From Podospora bellae-mahoneyi (lineage: Eukaryota; Ascomycota; Sordariomycetes; Sordariales; Podosporaceae): a stretch of 64,000 nt of DNA. The stretch is from assembly GCF_035222275.1 (NCBI RefSeq), contig NW_026946359.1:4030001-4094000 (forward strand). The letters run 5' to 3'. The position numbers and the translations under genes are program-made. Position 1 is the stretch's first letter; every line of letters starts with the position of its first letter. Of the stretch, positions 12,863 through 23,947 are shown one piece after another. The notes under the pieces were generated by a model. It made no database searches, was not told the origin of the DNA, and saw nothing but the letters and a program-made list of their open reading frames with translations.

Positions 12863-13498
12863 GTGTGACGATGGAGGCAGAAAAAGAACTGTCAGAAAAG
12901 GGGGTCGGGGTTTGGGATACATAAAAAATTGATACCTGTACAAGTTTTTCTGATCTTGGTTGAGATCTCTGCAATGTTGGGTGTAAAAACTCTTTGGATT
13001 TTGTGGAGGCTATCTACCTGTACATGTATGGGTCTTCTGATACCCCCGACTAGCGACCGTTTGGCAGTCTCGTAGAGAGTCCGTTACCCCTGAATAAAGT
13101 CATGATTTGGATAGAGAAAAAGGAATGATACGCAGTACGGAACGCAATTGCAAACAGATACAATTTCAGTCTTGCGAAATCCTCAGGTCCAGTTGCCGAA
13201 AGAGAGAATGGGGATATATCAAGGAAAACAACACGACCCCCTCACAAACGCCATTGTTTCTTTCCCATAAAAGACCAAAAAGACCACACACCAAGGAAAA
13301 TCAGAACCATTTCTTCCTCATTCATCAAGATCCCCACTACTGCGATAAGCAGCAGATCTTTCTGTCTCTCCTATCTTAACTCGCCAGAGTACCAACTCGG
13401 AATAAGGCCCCCCAAAACAAAAAGAAACATTAACAGTTTGTGGCGAAATAAATACAAATGAAAAAATATACGGGCGAAAGAAGAATAGAAAAGAAAGA
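12863..13498. other. Convergent 3' region of HIS1 and SRC1
   Basis: The 3' UTRs of two convergent genes. AATAAA at 13093-13098 is a candidate polyadenylation signal for HIS1. Nothing else was recognised. Confidence 0.55.
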
Positions 13499-15794
13499 TC
13501 AGTAGATCGGCCTTCCCGGTCCCTCCTCCCACTTCCTGTGCGGCACAACCTCTTGCTCATCCTCATCCTTTACGCCAGGACCCCACGACACTCTCATGCT
13601 TTTTCTTCCCGACCTCCTCGCCGAACCCTCACCGTTGGCGATACTGCTTGGCCCAATCCACTCCCAGGCACGACCGACTTCACCATTGTGACTCTCCCTC
13701 TGCCCGGTGCGAACATTGGCGTTTTGCTCAACCAGAGCACGAACCCGAGTCCACAGGCGCTCCCGGTCAGCCAGGCTGTGCATCGAGCGAAGCAGATCGT
13801 CCCGAAGGTTTGGCAAGAAAAGGAAGGCGTCCTCCTTCTCATCCTCAAAAGCGAGTTCCTTCTGATTGGCGAGGCGATCAAGGACAACGTCAACCAGGGC
13901 CGGCACCCGCGCTGCCAGAGCGCGGTTCTTCTGGAAGCGGCGACGCCCATAAAGAATCGACAGTAGCGACATGATTAGTCCACCAATAGAGAGTCGATGT
14001 CTTGCCAGTCCGAGCTTCGCCGACCGCTGGATGGCGCACGTGAGCGGAAGGCCAGCGAGAGAGGTGGACGATAGGCTGGTGGTAGGAAAGCCTCCGGCAC
14101 TTCCGGTTCTACAGATCCAGCCACGGGTCTGGTTAGTCAAGATGTGTCAGATACCAAGAAATATGTAACACGACAGCCGCAGAACAAGAGGGACTCCATG
14201 CTGGTTGTACAGGGGCGGGCAAAACTTACACATTTTCATCGCTGTGGACTTCCACTTCACCCCGAGACTTGACCTCTCCAATCGCGGCAACCCAAAGGTC
14301 GTCAAACTCATCAGCGGCCATTCTCTTGCTCCGCTTTTGGCTAAGAATTTGTTTAAGCTCCGCTTCGTCGATCGACGGGCTGTCCAATGGCTGCCCCTCT
14401 GGCTTGAGAGGTTCACCACACTCGTACTTGGCCCTTCGATCCCGCAGCTCCTCGACAGCCTTGTCTGCAACAGCCTGAACACGGCGAACCTTCTCTCCAT
14501 CTGGCTCACAAGTGGGAGGCAGTGGGATGACTCCGCCGAGGGAAAGTGGGTGAGGCTTCAGGAGAAAGTCGGGCTCACAACGAGCAGTGAAGTCCTCGTA
14601 GCAGTAGGCGTGTGGGGGGCAAGGCTCGCATTGGGGTTCAATATAGGTGAAGACCCACTCAGGAACCTGAATATCCTCGATATCGAAACGGGAGGCAACC
14701 TCTGATGCCCACTCTGGGATTTGAATAGTCGACGGAATAAGTTCGGTAGGCTCCCGGCCCAAGCCACAGTATCCCACCGCAACCTTCTCTTGCCTGTACC
14801 AAGCAGCATAGGCGACAAGGAGTGTCGTAAATAGAACCCAGAATGGTGTCGACAAGCTCGACTTCTTCTTGGGAGGAGGCGGCTGCCGAGCAAGAGCGAG
14901 CTGAGGATTGGCAGCCTCCTCCTGCATGAGAGCCAACTGTTCATCAGGAGTGAACTCCTCCCCAGCTTCCATGTCTGGTGTCTGAGCCCTGTAGTTGGCA
15001 GCAGGGATCTCAAACGTTCGGCTGATTGTAGATGGTGCGGGAGTGCCCCCAAACACGGGGCCGTCCGTCTGACGGCAAGAGGTCGAAGGCGTGACGAATT
15101 GCTGTCTCCTCACAGAGTCAAACCCTGACGTCTTGCGACGATGGGAGGGCGTCTTGATCGCTGTTGCGGGAGTGTTCGCCCCACTCTGGAACGGGTTATC
15201 ACTGCTGAACACGCTCTCCGTCTCTGGCGTACGCTTGAAAAAGTTATCGCGCTGATCCGGCTCTGCCTTGGGTGTCTTGAAAGGAGTTTCGCGGGTAATG
15301 GTCCGAGGTGGCTCAGGCTCGGCGGCAGTCTCGGCGTCGGAAAACGATGGTGGTTGCGCGCTGACGGAGCGCGATGTCCTCTTCCGAGGGCTGCTGGCCC
15401 GGTTTCGCACAGGCGTCACCACAGGAAGGTGCTCTGGGTCTTCCGACTCGCGCTTGATCCTCGTAGGCTTCCTTGGCGACCTTGACCGACGCGACACCGA
15501 GGCCGGAGGTGGTTGCAGGTCCTCGAAGTCGTTGCCGAAATCAGTGCTGCTCGTGTGTTCGGAATCAGCGTCGACAATACCGCGGCTCATCCGCTTGACA
15601 CGAGCGCGCGCAGCAAGAATCTTCTTGGACTGCGGAAGCACCTGATCGACAAAGAGCTCGATCAGGTCTGACTTCTTTGCGGTCGATGGATATTGAACAT
15701 TATAAGTGACCAGAATTGACCGCAGTCGCGGCACCGTCAACGACTTTGGATCGAAGTCCGGCTGCAGGTAGTCGACACTCTCAGTGTCGGACAT
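13499..15794 (-). CDS. SRC1: Inner nuclear membrane protein Src1/Heh1 (HeH/LEM and MSC domains)
   Basis: An integral inner-nuclear-membrane protein of the Man1/Src1 family, tethering chromatin (rDNA, telomeres in yeast) and aiding nuclear-pore quality control. CDS complement(join(13499..14108,14230..15794)), 724 aa. The helix-extension-helix domain is at about residues 15-50 (FDPKSLTVPRLRSIL...SDLIELF). A long basic/Ser-Pro-rich linker with RKR clusters (putative NLS) follows. TM1 is near residues 313-335 (FWVLFTTLLVAYAAWY), then a Cys-containing lumenal segment (EPCPPHAYCYEDF). TM2 is near 563-580, then the C-terminal MSC winged helix. The intron donor is GTAAGT; the branch CTAAC is only 4-5 nt from a CAG, so I chose the next acceptor (CTGTAG). 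A competing in-frame splice, join(13499..14128,14232..15794), would add six residues. The start is MSDTESVDYLQ at 15794. A plus-strand reading would also allow an upstream Met, which I rejected. Confidence 0.9.
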
Positions 15795-16535
15795 GGCGGC
15801 GGTCGTCTCGTAGGGCGGTGTGGTTGTAGATGGCGGTAATAGCAAATTCAAGTTTAAAAGAAGGGTTGGGAACGGGAAAGGCGAAGAAGTTGCGACCTGA
15901 TAGGGAGAAGCTTATCGGCGGGTGCCTTGAGCTGCCTGCGCTTTGTCAGTTGCCGGAGAGCTGCTGTGACAGGTTGGTATGATTCTGTCAATGACGATGC
16001 ATGCGGCCGATATACAGGCAGGACCTGGAGTCGCGGAGCAAGCGAAGAGTTCTAAAAAAATGAGACACGAGGTGCTTCCCTTCTCTGGACAGATATGAAT
16101 GAAACGAAGCGGGGGATAAGGAGAAAAAAAGTTCACAGCTTCTGTTGATGTTGCGAAGTGGGCTCGACGCATCAGTACACAAAATACATGGATGACGAAA
16201 GTGGAGTGCCAAGTTTGGTTGTCGGTGGCAACAGCTGGTGCTTTCACGTGGGGCAAAATCTGGGGTCAGCCACGTGTGGCTTAGCATCATCACTCGCCAC
16301 CCTTGACATCAACAAGATGGTTCTGAATAGCTTCACTTTGCTCAAATGTGCAATATTGATCAGATTTCCGGGATATTTTTGATTTTTCTACTTTTGAGGT
16401 GCCCCATCTAGCTTTCTGAGACAAGAAACCAATTAAAATACTGATACCGCCTTCCAACATAATTAACATAACAACCCTAACCCCAAAAATATGCCCCTGA
16501 ATTTCCCTTTCCATTGTCATGGTTGATTCATTCTG
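15795..16535. other. SRC1 promoter region with two CACGTG E-boxes
   Basis: The upstream region of SRC1 and the 3' flank of the sHSP gene. CACGTG occurs at 16245-16250 and 16271-16276, 26 bp apart and about 450-480 bp before the SRC1 start. No gene was found here. Confidence 0.55.
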
Positions 16536-17939
16536 TTAAAGCACTTGAATTCTCTTGATCTCCCCAGTGCCCTTCTCCTTCTTCTTCTTGGGAACGACAA
16601 TAAACAAGACACCGTCCTCCAGCTTTGCACTGATCCCATCCGCATCCACCTCCACATCACTGTTCTCCGTCTCCGCAGGCGGCATCTTGATCTTCTTCTC
16701 GAACAACCCAACCGTCCTCCCCGCCGTAACCAGCCCCTTCAAAAACTCCTCATCTCCATGCCTGTAGATCACCCCACTAACCACAAGCACACCTCTCTCC
16801 TTGTCCCAATGAACACCCACATCCCGCTTCTTCGCCCCCGGAACAGCAACGTGCACAGCCCAAGCAGTGTTCGAATCAAACACATCCGCCGGCGGGCTGG
16901 CAGTCTCCTCTCCTTCAAACAACACCCCCTCCTCCCTTCCATTATTCTCCCCGTTGCTCTGCCCACCAGAGAAGTACTCCCTCAGCCCCTTGGCCAAAGG
17001 GTGCTGTCCCATCACCCACCCCAAATTCCCCAACCCCCTCACCGCACTCCCGATATCAATCTGCGGCCCAGAAGCATGTCTCGGCCCACCGAAACTACCT
17101 CCCGGTCCAAAATGCGGCGCAAAAGGAGGTCTGCCGAATTCAGCCCCAAATCCATTTGGTCCGCTGCCCCATCCCCACAAATTGTGTCTCCCGCCCCCAA
17201 ACCCACGTCCGCAGCGACCCCTTCTTCCGGGCCCATCACGGCACCGACCCCTATGGCCAGGACCGGAAGAAGCAGAGGGGATGTCCTCAGGAGGATCAGG
17301 GTGCTCCCTCTTCTTTTCTTTCTCATCCTCAAAGGTAGTCGTAGTAGGGGTGTCGATCCCATCTCTCAAGGTCGAGGTGCTCTTCATGTCATCATCTTTC
17401 TCCGTTTCCTTCTCCCTCTCCCGAGCACGGTCGTATGCCCCCGTGAGGTCGTGCTCAGCTGCCCCGGCGGCGGCAGTAATGTCATACAGATCCTCCTCTA
17501 CATCTGGCTCACGGCGGGGATGGCTGTGGTTTCGACTGCGGGAGTGAAGACCATGGTGGCCTCCACGGCCGTGTCTACCGTGACGACCGGGATGGTGGTG
17601 ATGCCCGTCGGAGTCGTCACCGGTGTCGTCACCAGAGCGAGGGCCAGGGGGCCCGCGACGGTGAGGAGGGGGAGGGTTGTGAGGCATAGCCCAGGATGGG
17701 TTGAAGTTGAAGCCTTCGGGGCCACCGCCGAAAAATCCAAAGGGCGGGAAGGGGGGTTGGGCATTTACGCCTTCGTTACCCGGGCGAGTATTGGGAGGTG
17801 AGGTAGAGCCGGTGCCGCTGGGGGTCATGGAGCTGATAAAATTCCAGAAGCCTTCAGGGCCGTAGCCGGGAGGGGGAGGGGGAGGTCGGCTTCCAGGGGG
17901 AGGACGGCGACCTTGACCTTCTGGGCCATTGAAAGACAT
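16536..17939 (-). CDS. Alpha-crystallin/Hsp20-domain protein with long disordered N-terminus
   Basis: Single exon, 467 aa. Residues from about 353 to the end form an Hsp20/ACD domain: an opening beta-strand NTAWAVHVAVPGAKK, a VHWDKERGVLVVSG strand pair, then DGISAKLEDGVLFIVVPK, where the usual GVL motif lies. Small heat-shock proteins hold unfolded clients as oligomers. Here the N-terminal 350 residues are low complexity: Pro-rich start, a His/Gly/Arg-rich segment (HHHHPGRHGRHGRGG), an acidic/Lys middle and a Gly-Arg-rich block (GRCRDGPGRRGRCGRGF). That makes it three times the length of a typical sHSP. A TATATATA box lies at 18079-18086, about 140 nt before the ATG. I saw no clean heat-shock element, so heat induction is not supported by sequence. 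Confidence 0.82.
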   Translation of the reverse strand: MSFNGPEGQGRRPPPGSRPPPPPPGYGPEGFWNFISSMTPSGTGSTSPPNTRPGNEGVNAQPPFPPFGFFGGGPEGFNFNPSWAMPHNPPPPHRRGPPGPRSGDDTGDDSDGHHHHPGRHGRHGRGGHHGLHSRSRNHSHPRREPDVEEDLYDITAAAGAAEHDLTGAYDRAREREKETEKDDDMKSTSTLRDGIDTPTTTTFEDEKEKKREHPDPPEDIPSASSGPGHRGRCRDGPGRRGRCGRGFGGGRHNLWGWGSGPNGFGAEFGRPPFAPHFGPGGSFGGPRHASGPQIDIGSAVRGLGNLGWVMGQHPLAKGLREYFSGGQSNGENNGREEGVLFEGEETASPPADVFDSNTAWAVHVAVPGAKKRDVGVHWDKERGVLVVSGVIYRHGDEEFLKGLVTAGRTVGLFEKKIKMPPAETENSDVEVDADGISAKLEDGVLFIVVPKKKKEKGTGEIKRIQVL

Positions 17940-18078
17940 GTTGACTGACTGTGTGGTAATTTTTTTCTTGATGCTAAGGTAGGTAAGTAAGCAATGGTGT
18001 GAGCGTCGGTAATAGCGAAGTGTGAAGTGATTGCAAAAAAGGTATTCGACCCGACGAGAAAAGGGTGTCGAGTCGAGT

Positions 18079-18086
18079 TATATATA
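18079..18086 (-). promoter_or_regulatory. TATA box for the Hsp20-domain gene
   Basis: TATATATA on a palindromic stretch, 140 nt upstream of the ATG at 17939. The spacing fits a fungal core promoter with a leader of about 100 nt. Confidence 0.5.
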
Positions 18087-18644
18087 CACTTAAGAGCTAG
18101 CTGTTAGCTGATTGCGTACACCCACTTACAAACCTTTCTCCCTGTCAACGCGGCAACTACCTACCTAGTCGAAAGCGATGACAAAGCTGCCCAGACCGCG
18201 TCAACAATCTCCTGTTTGCTGCTGGGTTTGTGAAACCCTTTGCGATATCTCCGAGCTGGTGGTTACAAGCTCCAAGAGAGTTGGGTAGTTCTAGGTGTGC
18301 CCCTCGAGCTCTTGTCCCATACTGAGGGGCACTAGGGGCAAAGTGAGGACAGGACAGTCATTTGCCACTTCATGATGACGACGCTCCCTTTCTTTCTCGG
18401 TCCACTTCATTGCGCAGTTGTGCAGAAAGACCCCCAGGAAAAGAGACCAAGCTTTCTTATCTGATTGATCATCAACACGTGGATAGCGCATACATGCTGT
18501 GGTGCTATGTCGCAATCACAAGCGCTAGTGTCAACTTATTAGAGCATAAATGCTGCACATGTGAGCCATATTGTACTACACAAAGCGCAGCAGAAGAATG
18601 ATATAGAAGTAGTATCGCCGCGCGTTTCTGTTGAAATCTCGAAT

Positions 18645-18704
18645 CATTGTCATTGTCATTGTCATTGTCATTGTCATTGTCATTGTCATTGTCATTGTCA
18701 TTGT
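18645..18704. repeat. CATTGT hexanucleotide microsatellite, 10 units
   Basis: Ten perfect tandem CATTGT units (equivalently ACAATG on the other strand), followed by the variant CATGGT. Intergenic, so length changes should be neutral. Likely polymorphic between strains. Confidence 0.97.
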
Positions 18705-19302
18705 CATGGTCGTGGTTATTGCTATTCAAGATAGCCAGGTCTTGGTAGGAGAGCACCCACGCGGCCTCTAACTCACTGAAGTAGGGACTTCACAAACCAC
18801 CACATCACCCGCTTCGGAGACATCAAACCGATCTCCGAGCTCACCGACCGCCGATGCCGTCTTGCCGTCTTTTCAGCTTCCTCGGTGTTGACAGGCCGGT
18901 AGACAATGACACCGAGCCCCGACGATACAAGCCAGGTGGTAAACGAGACATAAAAACAGATAGTCAACGTTGATAGTGTATTTTCCTCGTCCTCCCGTTG
19001 GGTATCTCCTACTATGCGCCTGCTCTTGGGTTCTCAGACGAACAAGGCATACAAACCCCCAACTTCTACACAACACATAGACATGTGGTAGATTCAGTGC
19101 AGATCCCGATTGTACATATAGGTAATATAAGCAGACATGAATGCCTAAACGCCTGTCGTTGTTGAAATTCCCATTCGCTCATGTTGCAGATGTCATGCTC
19201 CCCGGCCTTTGCCCAAATTATCGCAACTTTTCCTTCCGAGATATGATCCCGCGCCCGAGTCTTCAGATAATAACCGTATTGTAAAACGTATTGGATGCTG
19301 GA

Positions 19303-21537
19303 TTAGGCACCCCCAGTCTCGGCCAGCTTCTTCTCGGCCTCTTCAGCCCGCTTATTAGCTTCCGCAACCTGCTGCTGGAGCTGCTTGATATACTCAATCG
19401 CCATCTCCACTGTGCTCGCCTTGCTATTTGGCGCACCGCCATTCCTCTCTCTTTCCTTCTCCTTCTCCTTCTCTTTATCCTTACTCTTATTATCGCTGCT
19501 GCCTTCCCCTTCACTGTCCTTTGGTGGCTTTGGCAGCAAGGTGGCAATCTCTTGTAACGCCGAGTTGATCCGATTCCGCCGACCTTGCTCGGCAATCTTG
19601 TGAGATGTCCGCTTGGACGTGAGATTGGTGGAGAGCTCGCTGGGGTATGACACACCGGGCACTGTGTTTCCCTCGAGGATCCGCTGGTAGTTGGATTTGC
19701 TGGCAAGAAGTTGTGACGCCGTCTCCTCAAGGTCTGCTCCGCCCGGCAGCAATGGTTTGATGTTGGGTGAAATCGATATCTTGGGCCTAAGAGCCGGCGA
19801 GACAGGAATCGAGCTGACACTCCCCCGCTTTTTGCTATTTCTTGGAAGGAGCTGTGGTGTCCGCTTCGCTCCATATCCCGAACCAGGTCCCAGCTGTGGG
19901 CTTGCTGTGGCTGAGACTGTTCCTGATGGCCTTACCACAGTGGAACCCAGTGAAGGTGATGGCAAAGGTGCAAGAGATGGTGTTCTGGATGGTCCGGCAT
20001 CTTGAGGGGCTTGTTTTGGTGTCGGGGTGTCGTTGGCGTGGCTGGGTGGGAGATTCACGTTGGAAACGGATTCAGGCAACTCAAATAGCTCGATATTTTC
20101 GGTATCGACCACTTCATGGCTGCCAGCCCTGCTAGCTCCAGCCACGGTGGTGTGGGTGCCCGGCGAGCTGAGTTTCATCAGAGATGCTGGTGTGGCAGGT
20201 GATGCCACGCCAGGCCTGGGTGGTTGAAGAGCAATGACCGGAGCTGATCCGGTATTTTGAGGTGCAATGTAAGGAGAGTGCTTCGCAGATCGTGGTTTGG
20301 GGAGCGGGGGCGGTGGCATCTCAGTTTCGATGGGTGTCGTATCATTCAAGGCTTCTGGTGATATCGAGCCATCCTCTGAATCTGTCGGCCCGGTTGTGGT
20401 CGATGAAGATGAGTTGTGCATCATGGATGTAGGCAACGGTTGATGGTCTTGACCCTGCTCTGCATTCTCCATCAAGTCACTCAGAGCTTGCGAGTTGAGG
20501 CTTGGTGTGGTTGCCAGTCGTTTCCTGAGGGGCTTCGAAATTGGCGACTGCTTCACGCCCGCCTTTGCCCTCGCCTTGGCTGCATTCTTCCTCATTTTCT
20601 TGGCCAGGTCTCCCGGTGTGCCGATGGACATGGTCCCTCCAACGGCGTCGAGATCCATATCCGTGGGCGAGCTGGTTGTCAGGGGTCCATGTCTTTGCTC
20701 AAACATGGCCAATGGGTCTGTTTGGGCGTGCAGGGCAGGTGACGTTAGTGGGCTAAAGTAGGCTCCCGGAACAGTAAATTGGGATTCGACCGAGAAGTGG
20801 GTGTCCAAAGGCGTGACGGCGGGTGAAACCAACGGGGTGAAGGACATCTGAACGCCGTCAGCAAACCTGTTGGCTGATCCGGGATACGGACTTGAACAAA
20901 CATCAGACTGGTCCTTCGCTCTCTGATACCTATAGTCTACGGCCTGCTGTGGGTGCTGCTGTTGATGTGGGTGTTGTGTTCGGTGTGGGTGCGGGTGTTG
21001 CTGCTGCGGTTCTGTGGCATTCCGCTGGGCATAGAAAGGGTTGGCAGCTGGAACCATCTCCAGACTCTGTGGTGTCGGTGGAATCATGCGGTTCTGTTGC
21101 TGATGAGCGAAGAAGGCTGCGTGTTCTTCCACCTGCCGCTGCTGAGCCTGCATCTTTTGCTGTTGAAGAAAGTGAATTTGGGCGTCAATGCTGTTCACAA
21201 TCGTCTCGCTTGGTGTTGGAGGCGGCATCATGGTGGTGGGTATAGACTGGTAGGGACCCCCCGTTGTTGTGATGGCCGGCACCTGATGCTGCATCGCTGG
21301 CATCGATGGTGATAGGAGCATAGGCGCATCGCTTCCTGTCATTGGGGTGTCCAACTGTTCGCGCCCGGAAACCTGCAGCATGTGCGCGCCGGCAGAGGAC
21401 TGGAAACCTTGGAAATTGTAGTCGATGCCCTCTGCCAGGTTGTTCATGTTGGTCATGTCCAGATATTGCTGAAAGTCATCTTCGGCCGTAGTGGTATGAA
21501 CGCCATGGTCCCCGACAGGCCACCCAGAAGAATCCAT
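19303..21537 (-). CDS. nuc-1: bHLH transcription factor, NUC-1/PalcA/Pho4-like
   Basis: Single exon, 744 aa. The basic helix-loop-helix begins near residue 640: KRTSHKIAEQGRRNRINSAL carries the H-E-R signature (His, Glu, Arg at basic positions) that reads CACGTG. The loop is unusually long and charged (KDKEKEKEKERER), followed by helix 2 (KASTVEMAIEYIKQLQQQV) running into a coiled coil to the C-terminus. The preceding region (PRNSKKRGS...ALRPKISISPNIKPLLP and SKSNYQRILEGN) matches what I recall of Neurospora NUC-1 and Aspergillus PalcA, activators of phosphate-starvation genes. The N-terminal half is Gln-, His- and Pro-rich. The family call is strong; orthology to nuc-1 is an inference to be tested by reciprocal search. 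Confidence 0.85.
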   Translation of the reverse strand: MDSSGWPVGDHGVHTTTAEDDFQQYLDMTNMNNLAEGIDYNFQGFQSSAGAHMLQVSGREQLDTPMTGSDAPMLLSPSMPAMQHQVPAITTTGGPYQSIPTTMMPPPTPSETIVNSIDAQIHFLQQQKMQAQQRQVEEHAAFFAHQQQNRMIPPTPQSLEMVPAANPFYAQRNATEPQQQHPHPHRTQHPHQQQHPQQAVDYRYQRAKDQSDVCSSPYPGSANRFADGVQMSFTPLVSPAVTPLDTHFSVESQFTVPGAYFSPLTSPALHAQTDPLAMFEQRHGPLTTSSPTDMDLDAVGGTMSIGTPGDLAKKMRKNAAKARAKAGVKQSPISKPLRKRLATTPSLNSQALSDLMENAEQGQDHQPLPTSMMHNSSSSTTTGPTDSEDGSISPEALNDTTPIETEMPPPPLPKPRSAKHSPYIAPQNTGSAPVIALQPPRPGVASPATPASLMKLSSPGTHTTVAGASRAGSHEVVDTENIELFELPESVSNVNLPPSHANDTPTPKQAPQDAGPSRTPSLAPLPSPSLGSTVVRPSGTVSATASPQLGPGSGYGAKRTPQLLPRNSKKRGSVSSIPVSPALRPKISISPNIKPLLPGGADLEETASQLLASKSNYQRILEGNTVPGVSYPSELSTNLTSKRTSHKIAEQGRRNRINSALQEIATLLPKPPKDSEGEGSSDNKSKDKEKEKEKERERNGGAPNSKASTVEMAIEYIKQLQQQVAEANKRAEEAEKKLAETGGA

Positions 21538-23947
21538 TGCGGGTTAGGCTGTGTGCGCCACTTGTGTCTGATGATCCGTGGGTTGTGAGACACGATCTGG
21601 CGGGCGGGATATCTCAAAAGGTCAAAAAGGTGGTTGACGGATCCGCCGCGCTTTCGTTTTTCCAGTCTTGGCGAGTTCTATGATTCTTTCCTTGCTCCTG
21701 TGTCCCAACACGACGGACGATGCCCAACTTCTCGTTCGACTTCGAGATGGATACGACAGTGGCGTTCTAGTTGCGCGCTCAGGGGAGAGTCACCGGCTGG
21801 GGTAAAACCGTTATCGTTAAACGGCCTTGAGCTTTCGGCGGGCGGGATATCTGTATCGTTATCGGGCGAGCGGTCACGGAACGGGAAGGGCTCAATGGGC
21901 GCGCAACAGGTGTCCTCGTCAGGATCGGTAGAGCGCAGGGCAGCACCCGTCGCGGTTGGGTTGAGCACGGCGAAGGGTCCACGAAATTTGTCTCCTGGTG
22001 TGACTGGCTGCGACCGACGTTGAACGGCAGACTTTCAAAAGGGTTGCGGCTCCGAGGTGTTCTGATGGTGGGGGGGGGCCACAGATTGAAATGGAAACCA
22101 AGTCCGCTATGGTCAGTGCGCGCTGCCCCACGATGTTTGTCTCCCACACCTCGAACCCCCCATGTCTCCCAGTTTCCCCCGCACCAACCCAGCCCCAAGC
22201 TGCGCTTCCGGAACGGCAGGTGTCGCGCTGAAAGCTCGGACGGGTATTAAGTAAGGCCCCCAAATAATCATTACCTCAACTTCCCCTCGAGAGCCTCCCG
22301 ACGCTGGACACACTCACACCTGGGGCGACAAGCCCTTAGCCATGCCCTGGAAAAATTGGTCGAGCTGATGAGGCCCATGGCAGTTTCATCGGCAAGCTAC
22401 GGCAGATGATACCTCTTCCCTCGACCCGGAAAGCTTGAGCTCGAGTTGGTCAGGCACCATCTCGATAGAGAGCGGTGGTTGTCAGGGTCTCGAACAATTT
22501 CGTGGGGGTTAGATAGATGGGTTAGATGTATGCCCCTCTGGATCTGGTAAATATTCTACCCGTAGGTATTCCGAGGTGGCTTTCCCTCGTGATCTGCATT
22601 GTACCACATGGTTGTGTGCCTTTTCCAGACATGTGCTCGGTAAGATTAATGTAGACATGGCTGCCGTGCTCCTCGGATGTGCATGATGGTTGAATTTGAG
22701 GAAGCGAGGGTGTTCCTGGGTGATCAATGCTCCACCTCGTGCATGTCAACTGCAGGCGTTGAATAATGAATCCACCATCACATCGTGAAAGCCTTCAAAG
22801 AACCCCACGCTTGGCAGGTTCAAAGTTCGGGGCTGGGCCAGCGGGTTTGCCATTGCGGACCTTGAAAGTCAGCTTGTCATCGGAGCGCGTCCTCCGTGAG
22901 AGGTGTTTGGGGTGAACAGCTTCTTCTTCTTCTTCTTCCTTTCTGGAAACATGTTTTTCTAGATTCGTTGACCGAAGGCCCTAACCACCCTGAATGTCGC
23001 GAGTGGCGCACCCTCTAGACGTAACGAAGGTTGCATTTCCAGCCAACAACTGTGGTTGCTTTTTCAACTCCCGCTCCAATCTCGTGGGTTTAGTGCTCTG
23101 CCATGTGTCTAAAGGTTCCGGCTTCTGCCGTAGTGCGAAAACAAGCTTTTGATGACTGATGTAAACTTAGCCTGGAAATGGTTTGCCTTGAACGCGGGTA
23201 ACAGTCAAAAAGCGGAACGCGACTGGAACTTTGTTACTAGTGAGAACTTTGGGCCTTATTACTCAGGACATACAGCCATGATATTTTTACGTGTTCTACT
23301 CAACGGCCAATTATAGACCAAAGAGCCCACTCCTAAATACAATCCCACACAATATCCAAACATCCCTCATTCCTCTTTCCTCTGCTCTCTGCCCCCTCCA
23401 CCTCACCCCCATTCAAATATCCTTCCACCCATGGCTGCCATTAGCAATTGTATTGCCCACTAGGCATGTCCAACGCGATTTTTTGGGGAAAAAAAGAAGA
23501 TTTTTAACAAAGGTAGAAAACCAAGGAGCGCCACAGCCATGACTAGATAATCTAGTGAGACTGATGAGAGGGTAATAACTTAACAAAAAAAAGAAAACAC
23601 AGTGGTATCATCGGATCTTATGAAGCGAAGACCCCTCAAAAAAGACAATATTAATGACCAAACCCGGGTCGCCAAAGCAATGCTAGCAGTGCTGGGTGAA
23701 TAAAGAGAAGAGAAAACAAACAGCCGATTGTACAGAGCGGAAGAAAATTGCCAAAACAAAATATGCAGTGTAAGAAAAAGTAAAAAGTCCGGTGATTTTG
23801 TGAGCCCAAAAGGAGATCTAAAGGCGAGTGTCCACGGCATCCAAGACCAGTAGATGATGGAAGGAGGCATGTCGTGGGTATCAAGCGTCATAAAGATGTT
23901 TTGGTCGTGATAGGGGTCGTGGCGCGGACGCAGAACTGTGTTGGACT
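21538..23947. other. Intergenic region, 2.4 kb
   Basis: A long region upstream of the bHLH gene and downstream of the Kelch gene. It has a short TTC/CTT run at 22920-22940 and a G10 run near 22070. Open frames here are short, overlapping and without recognisable domains. Confidence 0.55.

Larger units (their letters stand above)
17940..19302. other. Intergenic region, 1.4 kb
   Basis: The promoter of the Hsp20-domain gene and the 3' flank of the bHLH gene. Holds a TATA box and a hexanucleotide microsatellite (separate entries) and a CACGTG at 18478. No gene was recognised. Confidence 0.55.

Noticed and set aside
16545-17801. A 418-codon open frame on the + strand opposite the Hsp20-domain gene
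   Set aside because: It is the mirror of GC-rich codon usage in the real minus-strand gene; its product is Pro/Leu/Arg-rich without domains.
22815-22840. tRNA-like B box (AGGTTCAAAGTTCGGGG)
   Set aside because: No matching A box or cloverleaf can be folded around it.
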